From the NCBI RefSeq assembly GCF_037076465.1, contig NZ_AP028908.1:2852001-2916000 (forward strand): 64,000 bases of DNA, in the 5' to 3' direction. This document shows positions 16,476 to 25,276 of this stretch, piece by piece. Below the pieces are notes generated by a model. The model was given only the letters and a program-made list of their open reading frames with translations, had not been told where the DNA came from and ran no database searches. This DNA is from Pectobacterium araliae (GTDB lineage: Bacteria; Pseudomonadota; Gammaproteobacteria; Enterobacterales; Enterobacteriaceae). Every line of letters starts with the position of its first letter. Position 1 is the stretch's first letter. The translations under genes were made by a program, and so were the position numbers.

Positions 16476-17633
16476 ATGCCTCAATTCGATACCCAAACCG
16501 TTCACGCGGGCTATCCCCCGGACAGCACGGGTGCGGTTATGCCCGCGATTTACGCAACCTCCACATTTGCCCAGCCCGCACCCGGTGAGCATACCGGCTA
16601 CGAATATTCACGCAGCGGCAACCCGACGCGTGCGGTACTGGAGGCGGCGATTGCCGAACTGGAAGGTGGGACGCGAGGATTTGCTTTTGCCTCCGGTCTG
16701 GCTGCCAGTTCAACGTTACTGGAACTGCTCGATCACGGTAGCCATATCGTGGCCGTGGACGATCTCTACGGCGGCACCTGGCGTCTGTTAGAAAATGTTC
16801 GCAAGCGTACCGCCGGATTGCAGGTGACCTACGTTGACCCCGCCGATCTCACCGCGCTGGAACACGCCATTACACCGCAGACAAAAATGATCTGGGTCGA
16901 AACGCCAACCAACCCGCTGCTGAAACTGGCCGATCTGGCGGCCATCGCCACGCTCGCCAAAAAGCATCAGATCATTAGCGTGGCAGATAACACCTTCGCT
17001 TCACCGGCGATTCAGCGTCCGCTGGATGTCGGGTTTGATATCGTGGTGCACTCCGCCACCAAGTACCTCAACGGTCATTCAGACGTGATTGCCGGGCTGG
17101 CGGTCATCGGCAAGAACAGTGAACTGGCGTCACAGCTTGCCTATCTGCAAAATGCCATCGGCGGCGTACTCGATCCATTCAGCAGCTTCCTAACGCTGCG
17201 TGGCATCCGCACGCTGGCGCTGCGAATTGAACGTCACAATCAGAGCGCCCTTCAACTCGCGCACTGGCTGGAACTCCAGCCACAGGTCGAGCAGGTTTAC
17301 TATCCGGGGCTACCGAGTCACCCGCAGCACGGCTTGGCACAGCAGCAGATGCGAGGCTTTGGTGGCATGATCTCTGTGAGATTGAAGGGCGATGAGGACT
17401 ATGCGCGTGAGGTTATTAAGCGCACGCGGCTATTTACGCTGGCAGAGAGTCTGGGCGGCGTGGAAAGCCTGATTAGCCAGCCCTACTCCATGACCCACGC
17501 TTCCGTGCCGTTGGAAAAAAGACTACAAAAAGGGATCACACCACAGCTGCTGCGTTTATCTGTGGGAATTGAAAATGTGCAGGACCTGATTGATGACCTG
17601 TATCAGGCACTGAATGTGAACGCAGTGAGTTAA
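16476..17633 (+). CDS. Cystathionine gamma-lyase / gamma-synthase family enzyme
   Basis: A 385-residue Cys/Met metabolism PLP enzyme. Visible family marks are YEYSRSGNPTR near residue 45, the ASGLAAS loop, WVETPTNPLL, and the PLP lysine in VHSATKYLNGHSD near residue 198. Immediate co-transcription with a cystathionine beta-synthase argues for the lyase role: cystathionine to cysteine, 2-oxobutyrate and ammonia. Gamma-synthase activity cannot be excluded from sequence alone. The end of the gene is followed by repeat copy B and then the convergent flavin oxidoreductase gene. Confidence 0.88.
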   Translation: MPQFDTQTVHAGYPPDSTGAVMPAIYATSTFAQPAPGEHTGYEYSRSGNPTRAVLEAAIAELEGGTRGFAFASGLAASSTLLELLDHGSHIVAVDDLYGGTWRLLENVRKRTAGLQVTYVDPADLTALEHAITPQTKMIWVETPTNPLLKLADLAAIATLAKKHQIISVADNTFASPAIQRPLDVGFDIVVHSATKYLNGHSDVIAGLAVIGKNSELASQLAYLQNAIGGVLDPFSSFLTLRGIRTLALRIERHNQSALQLAHWLELQPQVEQVYYPGLPSHPQHGLAQQQMRGFGGMISVRLKGDEDYAREVIKRTRLFTLAESLGGVESLISQPYSMTHASVPLEKRLQKGITPQLLRLSVGIENVQDLIDDLYQALNVNAVS

Positions 17634-17711
17634 CTGCACACAACCTAGCTGATGCAGAACACATTCCAGTGCAAGAAAGCGACAAGGTTTCGTGCGTGAT
17701 AAGCAGCAGAG

Positions 17712-17930
17712 TTTTTCTGTGGCATTGATGCCACGCCCGACTTAGGGCGCCCAATCGCCGGCGCCCTAAGAACCCAGGCTTTTGGCGGGAATTATGCCGC
17801 TAACGCGGTTCCTTCGGTGCCCATGTCCGCCTTTCGAGCCGTCAGTGACGCGTTCCCTACGCGGCACTGACTTTCGCGACGTCCTGTCGCTCACTCGGCG
17901 TTCATGTTCACCTCAGCATAATTTTTTACG
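17712..17930 (+). repeat. Structured interspersed repeat, copy B (full length)
   Basis: About 220 bp between convergent genes. It contains palindromic units in order: GGCAT/ATGCC at 17721-17732; an 11-bp stem CTTAGGGCGCC/GGCGCCCTAAG at 17741-17770; GTCAGTG/CACTGAC at 17841-17871 with inner CGCG/CGCG pairing; and GCGAC/GTCGC at 17876-17890. Copies A (14671-14816, inverted) and C (41402-41631, direct) share sequence and layout. No coding potential is apparent. The pairing survives sequence change in copy C, suggesting that structure is selected or is intrinsic to how the element spreads. Confidence 0.85.
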
Positions 17931-18021
17931 CCATGCGGAGAAATACCATGAACAATACGATTTGGCTTAAGTTTGTCAGTGGTTTTAACTAACAAACGCC
18001 GCCAGTCATCGTCTGCAGGGA

Positions 18022-19110
18022 TTAATAACGCTCCAGCCAGTGGGCGTAAGGCGCTGGGAGCGTCCACGAGGCGCGTTCGATGCCCAGTTCGCGGGCAGCC
18101 TGATAGCTCCAGTGCGGGTTCGCCAGATGCGCTTTACCCACCATCACCAGATCCAACTGACCCGATGCCACCGCCTGTTCAGCCAGTTCCGGCGTGCCGA
18201 AGCCCCAGGCAGAAGAGACAGGAAGATCGGCCTGCTCGCGTACCTGTTTAGCAATCGGTCCCATAAAGGCAGGTGCCCACGGAATGTTGGCTGCCGGCGT
18301 AGAAAAACCAATGCTGACGCTCAGCATATCCAGCCCTGCGGCTTTGAGGCGACGCGTCAGTTCAATCGATTCCTGCAAGGTTTCTTCATCACGGCCGTCA
18401 AATTCAATCACGCCGAAACGGGCGGTCAGCGGCAGGTGCTGTGGCCACACGTCGCGAACGGCAGCCAGCGTTTCCAGCAGAAAACGGCTGCGGTTGTCAA
18501 AACTGCCGCCGTACTGATCGTTGCGTTTGTTGGAATGAACGGAGAAGAAACTCTGTGCCAGATAGCCGTGAGCAAAATGAAGCTCCAGCCATTCAAACCC
18601 GGCTTCCAGCGCGCGGCGAGCCGCAGCGACAAAATCATCGCGAACGCGGGCGATATCTTCCAGCGTCATTTCCTGCGGCTGTTTGGACAGATTCGCGCCG
18701 AAAGCTTCTGCCGAAGGAGCAATGGTCTGCCAACCGCGTGAGTCGCCCGCAGGAATGTGGTCATCACCCTCCCAAGGAATATTCGCGCTGGCTTTACGCC
18801 CAGCATGCGCAATCTGAATTCCCGGCACGGAGCCAGCGTCCTTAATGGATTTAGCCACCTTGGCAAACGCCTGCGCCTGCTCATCGTTCCAGATACCCGT
18901 GCAGTGCGGCGTGATGCGACCTTCAGGTGCGACAGCCGTCGCTTCCACGATAACCAACCCGGCACCACCGCGCGCCAGTGAGGCATAATGCACCTGATGC
19001 CACTCGTTGATCAGGCCATCATTCGCGGAATAGGTACACATTGGTGGAACGGCAATGCGGTTGCGTAACGTAATTTCTTTCAGTTTGAAGGGTTGAAACA
19101 GTGCGGACAT
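18022..19110 (-). CDS. NADH:flavin oxidoreductase, Old Yellow Enzyme of the YqjM/XenA class
   Basis: A 362-residue FMN-dependent ene-reductase. The N terminus has PPMCTYSANDG, with the redox-tuning cysteine typical of YqjM/XenA enzymes. IQIAHAGRKAS and ELHFAHGYLAQSFF supply FMN and substrate-binding histidines. DMLSVSIGF and LVMVGKAHLANPHW are C-terminal phosphate-binding regions. I took the ATG at 19110 behind an AGGAA site rather than the adjacent GTG. Such enzymes reduce activated alkenes, nitro compounds or quinones with NAD(P)H. It is transcribed divergently from a small ArsR-type regulator with a palindromic site in between, so it is likely induced by an electrophile. Confidence 0.88.
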   Translation of the reverse strand: MSALFQPFKLKEITLRNRIAVPPMCTYSANDGLINEWHQVHYASLARGGAGLVIVEATAVAPEGRITPHCTGIWNDEQAQAFAKVAKSIKDAGSVPGIQIAHAGRKASANIPWEGDDHIPAGDSRGWQTIAPSAEAFGANLSKQPQEMTLEDIARVRDDFVAAARRALEAGFEWLELHFAHGYLAQSFFSVHSNKRNDQYGGSFDNRSRFLLETLAAVRDVWPQHLPLTARFGVIEFDGRDEETLQESIELTRRLKAAGLDMLSVSIGFSTPAANIPWAPAFMGPIAKQVREQADLPVSSAWGFGTPELAEQAVASGQLDLVMVGKAHLANPHWSYQAARELGIERASWTLPAPYAHWLERY

Positions 19111-19143
19111 CACATTTCCTACTTTGTCTGGTTACTTCGATAT

Positions 19144-19159
19144 TTCGATATTAATCGAA
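19144..19159. promoter_or_regulatory. Palindromic operator candidate between OYE and ArsR genes
   Basis: TTCGAT and ATCGAA form a perfect inverted repeat around ATTA, with an additional TTCGATAT copy just to the left (from 19136). Its position between divergent genes suits binding by the adjacent ArsR-family repressor, controlling both. Confidence 0.55.
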
Positions 19160-19197
19160 CAATGGATTTTAGACAACCCTATCGCTATAATTCGCTT

Positions 19198-19503
19198 ATG
19201 AGACCTTTTAAGCACCCCTCTCCTGAAGAATTTACTCTTGAGCGCGTCCTGTATGCCTTGAGCGATCCGTTGCGTCTGGCGATTGTGCGCTGTCTATCCG
19301 TACAAGAAGAAGCCACGTGTAGCGAACTCGACGGCGGTCGCCCGAAATCCAGCGTGTCGCACCATTTTCGCGTGTTACGCGATTCAGGCCTGCTGCATAC
19401 CAGCAACAGCGGCACCACGCACATCAACCGACTGCGCCGCAGCGACATGCAACAGCGCTTCCCCGGCCTGCTCGACGCCATTCTGTCTCAACCCGCCGAG
19501 TAA
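19198..19503 (+). CDS. ArsR-family winged-helix transcriptional regulator
   Basis: A 101-residue winged-helix protein. ALSDPLRLAIVRCLSVQEEATCSEL and the recognition helix region KSSVSHHFRVLRDSGLL are classic ArsR features. The start at 19198 gives the usual ArsR length; an in-frame ATG at 19162 would add 12 residues. The typical metal-binding ELCVCDL motif is absent, so it probably senses a redox state or small molecule instead. Divergent placement from an Old Yellow Enzyme gene with a shared palindrome suggests it represses that gene and itself. Confidence 0.82.
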   Translation: MRPFKHPSPEEFTLERVLYALSDPLRLAIVRCLSVQEEATCSELDGGRPKSSVSHHFRVLRDSGLLHTSNSGTTHINRLRRSDMQQRFPGLLDAILSQPAE

Positions 19504-19664
19504 CTTTTCGCATCAATGGCGGCCTTTCCGCCGTTGCACCGCCTCCGTGATTCCAACCCCTTTGCTATTCCAGCATTGATGCTTTGCTTTGCATTTCTAT
19601 GAATATAGCGACCGCTATTTTTCCATTACTCTGATGCTGATACGGGTTTTATGGGGCAGCGTGG

Positions 19665-21212
19665 ATGGACTACTACATTGGCATTGATATCGGGACCTCA
19701 AAGGTCAAATCGGTACTATTCGATGTCGATTTCAATGAACTGCTGATTGCGTCAGCCAACACCGTCACCTACTCTCCGCAGCCCGGCTACGCTGAGCAAG
19801 AGATGTCCCATGTGTGGGACGGTGTGCTCTCTACCCTGAAAACGCTGGCCGCTTCACCGCGGCTACAACAAGGTCGTGTGCGCGCCATCGGGCTGGCCGG
19901 ACAAGGTGAAGGGGTCTGGTTGAGCGATCGCCACGGGCAACCCATTCGGCAGGCCATCCTCTGGAGCGATACCCGGACAGCGGAACAGGTTCATCAGCTT
20001 AAACAGCGCCCGAATCTGGAAGCGACGCTTTTTCCAGAAACCGGTTCTCCCCTGCTCCCTTGTAACAGTGCGCAGCAGCTACGCTGGCTACTACAACACC
20101 AGCCCGACGCGCTGAACGAGGCCGATTACTTCTTTTTTGCCAAAGACTGGGTACGCTTTCGGCTAACGGGACAAGCCAATCTGGAACTGACGGATGCTGG
20201 CACATCGCTGCTGGATCTGCATAGCGAAACGCTGTCAAAAACCGTGCTGGATAAGCTGGAGTTACAGTCGATTAGGCCGCTTTTTCCGCCGTTGCTTTAT
20301 CCCGATGACATCGCCGGAACGCTGAGCGACGCCATCGCCGCGCTGACAGGTCTGCCCACGGGAATCCCCGTCTGTGCAGGCGCACTGGATGTGTCTGCCG
20401 CCGCACTGGGTATCGGCGCCATTCACGACGGCGACATTTTCACTATTCTCGGCACCACCTGCTGTACCGGCATTGTGTGCCGTGGTTTAACGCAGGTAAG
20501 CCTGCAAACCCGGTTTGTCGCACACGCCTGGCCGGGCCACTATCTCAACCTGTTCGCCATGCAGTCCGGCACGCCGAATATCGACTGGGCGTTGAGCACA
20601 TTAGCTGACGAGGCCGATTTTCAGACGATCAATGCCCGCATTTCTCGCGTGCCACCCGGCAGCGGCGGCGTCTTCTATCAGCCTTACCTTAATGGTGAAC
20701 GCGCACCGTTTTACAGCACATCGGCACGGGCGGGATTTTTTGGTATCGAACAATCCACGACGAACGCGCATTTACTGCGCGCGGTCTTTGAGGGGCTCGC
20801 CTACGCGATTACCGATTCGCTCAGCGGCTACCCTGCCCACAGCGATCTCTACATCGCTGGTGGCGGTGCGGCTTCAGCGACTTGGCTACAAATCATCGCG
20901 GACTGCACCGGACGGCGGGTAATCGCCAGTTCGGTCAAAGAACTGAGTGCATGCGGTGCTGCTCGCCTTGCCGCCCTGTCGGTCGGTGAAAGTGCCAACG
21001 TGGTTCCCGCCGCCAACGCGCAGGCGTCGACGTTTCTCCCCGATGCCAACGCCCATCGGCAGTATCAGATACTGTTTCCGGTTTTTCGCCAACTGCGCGA
21101 CCAGCTACAGCCGCTCTGGCAGGCACGGGCTCAGGCGCTTAGTGCGTTAGACCATCAGAGCGCAGCACACTCGCACACGGTTCCTACCTCACAGAAAAGT
21201 ATCGCCTCATGA
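19665..21212 (+). CDS. FGGY-family carbohydrate kinase
   Basis: A 515-residue sugar kinase of the xylulokinase/gluconokinase superfamily. The N-terminal phosphate loop YIGIDIGTSKVKSVLFD, the FFAKDWVRFRLTG region near 165, the FTILGTTCCTGI adenosine-binding segment and the C-terminal LYIAGGGAASATWLQIIAD are all clear. It phosphorylates a linear sugar or sugar alcohol at a terminal hydroxyl. The stop overlaps the next gene's start as ATGA, so a 2-hydroxyacid dehydrogenase is co-translated. A ribose-type transporter and PfkB kinase are encoded convergently. Xylulose, ribulose, erythritol or an AI-2-like sugar are possible; sequence alone does not decide. Confidence 0.83.
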   Translation: MDYYIGIDIGTSKVKSVLFDVDFNELLIASANTVTYSPQPGYAEQEMSHVWDGVLSTLKTLAASPRLQQGRVRAIGLAGQGEGVWLSDRHGQPIRQAILWSDTRTAEQVHQLKQRPNLEATLFPETGSPLLPCNSAQQLRWLLQHQPDALNEADYFFFAKDWVRFRLTGQANLELTDAGTSLLDLHSETLSKTVLDKLELQSIRPLFPPLLYPDDIAGTLSDAIAALTGLPTGIPVCAGALDVSAAALGIGAIHDGDIFTILGTTCCTGIVCRGLTQVSLQTRFVAHAWPGHYLNLFAMQSGTPNIDWALSTLADEADFQTINARISRVPPGSGGVFYQPYLNGERAPFYSTSARAGFFGIEQSTTNAHLLRAVFEGLAYAITDSLSGYPAHSDLYIAGGGAASATWLQIIADCTGRRVIASSVKELSACGAARLAALSVGESANVVPAANAQASTFLPDANAHRQYQILFPVFRQLRDQLQPLWQARAQALSALDHQSAAHSHTVPTSQKSIAS

Positions 21213-22237
21213 AAATCGTATTTACCGCCGAATATGGCGGCAGCCTTGATGCCTTTCAGGCGCTGGGGGAGTTGGTGGTAGACGGCTGGGCTATCGGTCA
21301 GCCCAAACTGAGCGAAGCGGCGCTGATTCATCTGGCGGAGAACGCCGACGTTATCGTCACCAGCTATGACGATATTACCGCCCGCGTCATTGAGGCTTGC
21401 CCTCACCTGCGGCTCATCGCCTGTACCCGCGCCAACCCGGTCAATATTGATGTTGAGGCCGCGAGCCGCCGGGGTATTCCGGTTCTTTACACGCCCGGCC
21501 GCAACGCCGATGCCGCCGCAGAATTAACACTGGCGCTGATGCTGAATGCCACGCGCCACATCCCTCAGGCGCATAGTGCGCTAAAGCGCGGTGAGTTCAC
21601 GCGCGAAACCCATACCGCGACACAGACGCAGGCCGGATTACGTCAGGATGTGGTGTGGGACGTAGACAAGCACAGCCCGTATGAAGTGTTCAAAGGCGGC
21701 GAACTGCGTAATAAGACGCTCGGCATCATCGGCTATGGCAGCATTGGTCATCGGGTCGGGAAACTGGCGCGCGCCTTCGGTATGCAACTGCTAATTGCCG
21801 ATCCCTATGTCGCCGCCGAAGAGATCGACGAACCGGGCATTCGCAAAACCACGCTGGACGAGCTGTTTTCGCAGTCCGATTTCGTCAGCCTGCACCTGAA
21901 CAGCACGCCGCAAACCAAAGGGCTGGTCAACCTCGACAGGCTCAGAACCATGCGCCCCAATGCCTATCTGATCAACACCTCGCGTGCCGCCGTCGTTGTC
22001 GAAGCCGATCTGATCACGGCACTACGCGAAAAGTGGCTGGCAGGTGCCGCACTTGACGTTTATGACAGCGAACCACTCTGGCGTCATCACCCGTTTATTA
22101 CCGAATTTGATAACGTGGTACTCACGCCGCACATTGCTGGCGCGACGCGAGAAACGCTGGTGAAACACACCGCGATGATCGCCGCCGATCTACAGCGGTT
22201 CATTCGCAGCGAACCACTGCTTTACGAATGGAAATAA
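21209..22237 (+). CDS. D-isomer-specific 2-hydroxyacid dehydrogenase family protein
   Basis: A 342-residue NAD(P)-dependent dehydrogenase resembling phosphoglycerate dehydrogenase. The Rossmann motif is LGIIGYGSIGHRVGKLA near residue 172. The catalytic arginine lies in INTSRAAVV, the acid in the ALDVYDSEPL stretch, and the histidine in LTPHIAGAT. An extra insertion around residues 125-160 precedes the Rossmann domain. ATGA overlap with the kinase gene indicates tight co-expression. A plausible job is oxidation of a phosphorylated sugar acid, or reduction of a 2-keto acid, made in the same pathway. Confidence 0.83.
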   Translation: MKIVFTAEYGGSLDAFQALGELVVDGWAIGQPKLSEAALIHLAENADVIVTSYDDITARVIEACPHLRLIACTRANPVNIDVEAASRRGIPVLYTPGRNADAAAELTLALMLNATRHIPQAHSALKRGEFTRETHTATQTQAGLRQDVVWDVDKHSPYEVFKGGELRNKTLGIIGYGSIGHRVGKLARAFGMQLLIADPYVAAEEIDEPGIRKTTLDELFSQSDFVSLHLNSTPQTKGLVNLDRLRTMRPNAYLINTSRAAVVVEADLITALREKWLAGAALDVYDSEPLWRHHPFITEFDNVVLTPHIAGATRETLVKHTAMIAADLQRFIRSEPLLYEWK

Positions 22238-22253
22238 ACGCAGCGCCGATCGA

Positions 22254-22307
22254 GTAGGTCAACGTCTCCTGGTAGGTCAGCACTTCCTAATAGGTAGGCG
22301 CTTCTGC
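22254..22307. repeat. Degenerate 18-bp tandem repeat, three units
   Basis: Units start at 22254, 22272 and 22290, each with a core like GTAGGTC or ATAGGTA followed by a pyrimidine-rich half. The third unit includes the end of the PfkB gene. The unit length of 18 matches six codons, suggesting slipped duplication at a gene end. Confidence 0.45.
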
Positions 22308-23228
22308 CATAAACGTCAACGTGTGTTCCCAGTCAATCACGCCCGCATCGGAGCCCAGCCCGGTAGCCACCAGCCCAGACACTGCCGAACCAAGCTGGCA
22401 GGCCTGTTCCAGATCCCAGCCTTTCGCCAGACCGGCAATAAAGCCGCCGCAGTAGCTGTCGCCGCAGCCCGTGGTATCCGATACCGCCACGCGGTAGGCG
22501 GGAATGCGCAGCGTGACATCCTGGCTGAACACGTAAGACCCTGCCGCGCCCGCTTTGAAAATGCAGGTGCCAACGCCGCGATCGAGAAAGAAAGCCGCAA
22601 TCTCTGCCGGTTGAGTCAGGCCGGAGATAAACGCGGCCTCCTCCAGCGACGGCATAAAGTAATCCACATCCGGCAGCAGCGGTGTCAGCAGCGACAGCGT
22701 CTCTGCATTCGGTGCAATCAGGTCGAAGCTGGTCGTCAGCCCTTTAGCTTTGGCGTGGCGAAGCAGACGCGCGCTCTGCCCCTGATCCATTTTCGCCAGC
22801 AGCCCTGTACCGCCGTGGTGTAAGAAACGCGCATTGCACACGGCGTCAAAATCCTGATCGTCGATGAACAGGTGATCTGACGCACCGCGATAGTGTAGCG
22901 CCGGGCGCTCACCGTCTGGGCGAATGGTCAGAATCGTCGCCGAGGTCGATACTGCCGTCGTTCGCTGCACCAGTGAGCAATCAATACCCAATTTGCGATA
23001 GGCAGCCAGAATAAAATCGGCTTTTTCATCCTCACCGAGGCAGGCCGCCGTCGCCGTGCGGATACCTAGTTTGGCGGCGTTCATCGCCGCACCGCTGGCC
23101 GTCCCGGCAGGGTTAAGGCGGATCTCGTCAATAAAGTGGACGCCGCCGCCTTCAGGCAAACCGGTCACTGGCCGACCGGCGACATCCAGAATGGTTAATC
23201 CAACAAAAACTGCATCAAATTGACTCAC
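22287..23228 (-). CDS. PfkB-family carbohydrate kinase
   Basis: A 313-residue ribokinase-like kinase starting with GTG behind an AAGGAG ribosome site. The N-terminal substrate region contains NPAGTASGAAMNAAKLG, and the C-terminal signature VSDTTGCGDSYCGGFIAGLAKG carries the catalytic aspartate and anion hole. It is the last gene of the leftward ABC transporter operon, 60 bases after the second permease. It most likely phosphorylates the imported sugar or nucleoside. The opposing operon also encodes a kinase, so two phosphorylation steps on one pathway are possible. Confidence 0.83.
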   Translation of the reverse strand: MSQFDAVFVGLTILDVAGRPVTGLPEGGGVHFIDEIRLNPAGTASGAAMNAAKLGIRTATAACLGEDEKADFILAAYRKLGIDCSLVQRTTAVSTSATILTIRPDGERPALHYRGASDHLFIDDQDFDAVCNARFLHHGGTGLLAKMDQGQSARLLRHAKAKGLTTSFDLIAPNAETLSLLTPLLPDVDYFMPSLEEAAFISGLTQPAEIAAFFLDRGVGTCIFKAGAAGSYVFSQDVTLRIPAYRVAVSDTTGCGDSYCGGFIAGLAKGWDLEQACQLGSAVSGLVATGLGSDAGVIDWEHTLTFMAEAPTY

Positions 23229-23288
23229 GCTGACTCCTTCACGTTCTGTTTTTTATTTGTGTTCTGCTTTTTATTCATGTTTGAACAT

Positions 23289-24287
23289 TTATTGCCGCTG
23301 ACGCAGCCGCCCTTGCAGGAAAGAAAGCGCCAGCGCCAGCACTAAAATCACGCCGCTCAGCGCATCTTTTACGATGAAGTTCAGCCCCATCAGGTTCAAA
23401 CCGTTGGCGATCATGCCGAGAAACAGCACACCGATTAGCGTCCCGGTCACGTTGGGCCGTCCCTGAGCATGAAACGCGGTACCGATAAAAACGGCGGCAA
23501 TCGCGTCCATCAGGTAAGCCTGTCCGGCCAGCGGGGTAAACTGACGCAGATTGGCGGATAACACGACGCCGCCGATGGCGCACGTCACCGACGTGACAAT
23601 CAGCAGCCAGAACATCGTGCGCCGCACGTTAACGCCGGCAATCAGCGCCGCTGGCGCATTCAACCCCATCGCATGGATACGTTTACCCGCAATCGTCCGT
23701 TCAAATAACAGGTAGTAGGCAAACCACAGCACCGCGACAATCACGATCGGCACCGGAATACCCCACAGGTCACCCACAGCCAGCTCGTGGTACTGCGGTG
23801 CCATCCGACGATAAGCGATCGGCCCGCCACCCTCGGTGTAAATGCGCTCAATACTGCTGCCGATAAACCAGGTTCCCAGCGTTGCCAAGAATGGCTTAAT
23901 TCGACAATGAATAATCAGCACCGCATTAACCACCCCCACCAGCGCACCACCCGCCAACGCGGCCAATACCGCAGCCTGCCACGGCAGGCCATAGACTTTG
24001 AGCGCCACCAGCGCGAAGGCAGCGCCAAAGTCCAGTGCAACGCCCACCGACAGATCGATCCCACCGGCCGTCACCACCAGCGTCATGGCCAGCGCCACAA
24101 TCAACAGCACCGCGCTACCTTGCAGCAGATTCCCCCAGTTGCCTAACGTCAAAAATATCGGGTTTTGCAGCGAGAAAAACACCAGAAAAGCCAGCAGAAT
24201 GACCAGAAAACCATAGCGGATAAAGAACGACAGCCCCAGTCTGCCGTCCGGCAACGCAGGCTGCGCCGCCAAAGAAGAAGGTTTCAC
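23289..24287 (-). CDS. Ribose-type ABC transporter permease (second)
   Basis: A 332-residue inner-membrane permease of the RbsC/branched family with about eight or more hydrophobic segments. TAGGIDLSVGVALDFGAAFA near residue 90 is the characteristic loop of sugar permeases, and GTLIGVLFLGMIANGLNLMG lies near 290. The start is GTG, overlapping the upstream permease stop as GTGA. Together with the other permease it builds a heterodimeric pore served by the fused double ATPase. Sugar specificity is unknown. Confidence 0.87.
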   Translation of the reverse strand: MKPSSLAAQPALPDGRLGLSFFIRYGFLVILLAFLVFFSLQNPIFLTLGNWGNLLQGSAVLLIVALAMTLVVTAGGIDLSVGVALDFGAAFALVALKVYGLPWQAAVLAALAGGALVGVVNAVLIIHCRIKPFLATLGTWFIGSSIERIYTEGGGPIAYRRMAPQYHELAVGDLWGIPVPIVIVAVLWFAYYLLFERTIAGKRIHAMGLNAPAALIAGVNVRRTMFWLLIVTSVTCAIGGVVLSANLRQFTPLAGQAYLMDAIAAVFIGTAFHAQGRPNVTGTLIGVLFLGMIANGLNLMGLNFIVKDALSGVILVLALALSFLQGRLRQRQ

Positions 24288-25276
24288 GCGTGACTCCTTT
24301 GCCTGCGTAGCGAGGCGGCGGCGAGCACCACCAGAATCAGTACGCCCTTAATCGCGCCGACCCAGAAGATATCGACTCGCAACAGCGCCAGACCGTTCGA
24401 CAGGGCGTTCACCAGCAGCGTGCCCAGCAATGCCCCCCAGATGGTGACCACCCGACGGCGAGAGAACGCCGCGCCAAGAAACGTCGCCAGTACCATCTCC
24501 AGTAACAGCGGTTCTGCCGTGCCGGGAGAACTGCCCGATCCTTGCGCCACCAGCGTCAGCGAGGCCAGCGCAGCCGCCAATGCGCCTAACAGATACGAAC
24601 CAATAACCAGCGGCGTGTGGGAAATGCCCGACAGGTGCGCCGCTTCGCGGTTTCCACCAGCGGCCTGCAAATGCTGACCCCAGCGGCTATGGTGAACGAT
24701 AAACTGAAACAAGAGGAAGACCAGCAGCATGAACCAGACCGCCAGCGGCAAACCCAGCAGAGTGCTATCACGAAACGCCACAATCACTGGATCGCTCACG
24801 CTGATGCGTCGCTGCTGGGTCAGCAAATTAGTGAGCCCGATAACGGCTAAGGAACAGGCTAATGTCGCCAACAGCGGCGGTAGCCGAATCGCCACCACCA
24901 GCGCCGCATTCACCGCGCCCGCCACTAGCGCGGCCCCCACCACGTACACAATCAACCACCAATAGCTGATATCCGCGTTCGTCAAACCGTCGCTGATTAT
25001 CGCTACGGCAAGTACCGCAATCGCGGGCAGCGAGAGATCGATACCGCCGGAGACAACATCGTCACCGCCGCCCGTAATGACGCAGACCAACCCGAAGCAC
25101 AGGATCGCCAGCGGCGCGCTTTGCCGCAAAATAATGGTGATATTTTGCCAACTGAGAAAATAAGGCGCACTCAAGCAGAGGGATAGCAGCAGCGCCGCAA
25201 ACAACAGTAAGGGAATATGATTGAAAAGTCGGGCTAAACGCGGCGTCGAGCGGAGGGATTGTAGGGCACGAGTCAT
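24284..25276 (-). CDS. Ribose-type ABC transporter permease (first)
   Basis: A 330-residue paralogous permease. The family loop appears as VVSGGIDLSLPAIAVLAVAI near residue 75, and a late GALLGTLLVNALSNGLALL segment is present. A short basic N terminus (MTRALQSLRSTPRLARLF) precedes the first membrane span. Overlaps of four bases with both neighbours show strict translational coupling in the transporter operon. Heteromeric permease pairs of this type occur in YtfR/YtfT/YjfF-like and similar systems. Confidence 0.87.
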   Translation of the reverse strand: MTRALQSLRSTPRLARLFNHIPLLLFAALLLSLCLSAPYFLSWQNITIILRQSAPLAILCFGLVCVITGGGDDVVSGGIDLSLPAIAVLAVAIISDGLTNADISYWWLIVYVVGAALVAGAVNAALVVAIRLPPLLATLACSLAVIGLTNLLTQQRRISVSDPVIVAFRDSTLLGLPLAVWFMLLVFLLFQFIVHHSRWGQHLQAAGGNREAAHLSGISHTPLVIGSYLLGALAAALASLTLVAQGSGSSPGTAEPLLLEMVLATFLGAAFSRRRVVTIWGALLGTLLVNALSNGLALLRVDIFWVGAIKGVLILVVLAAASLRRQRSHA

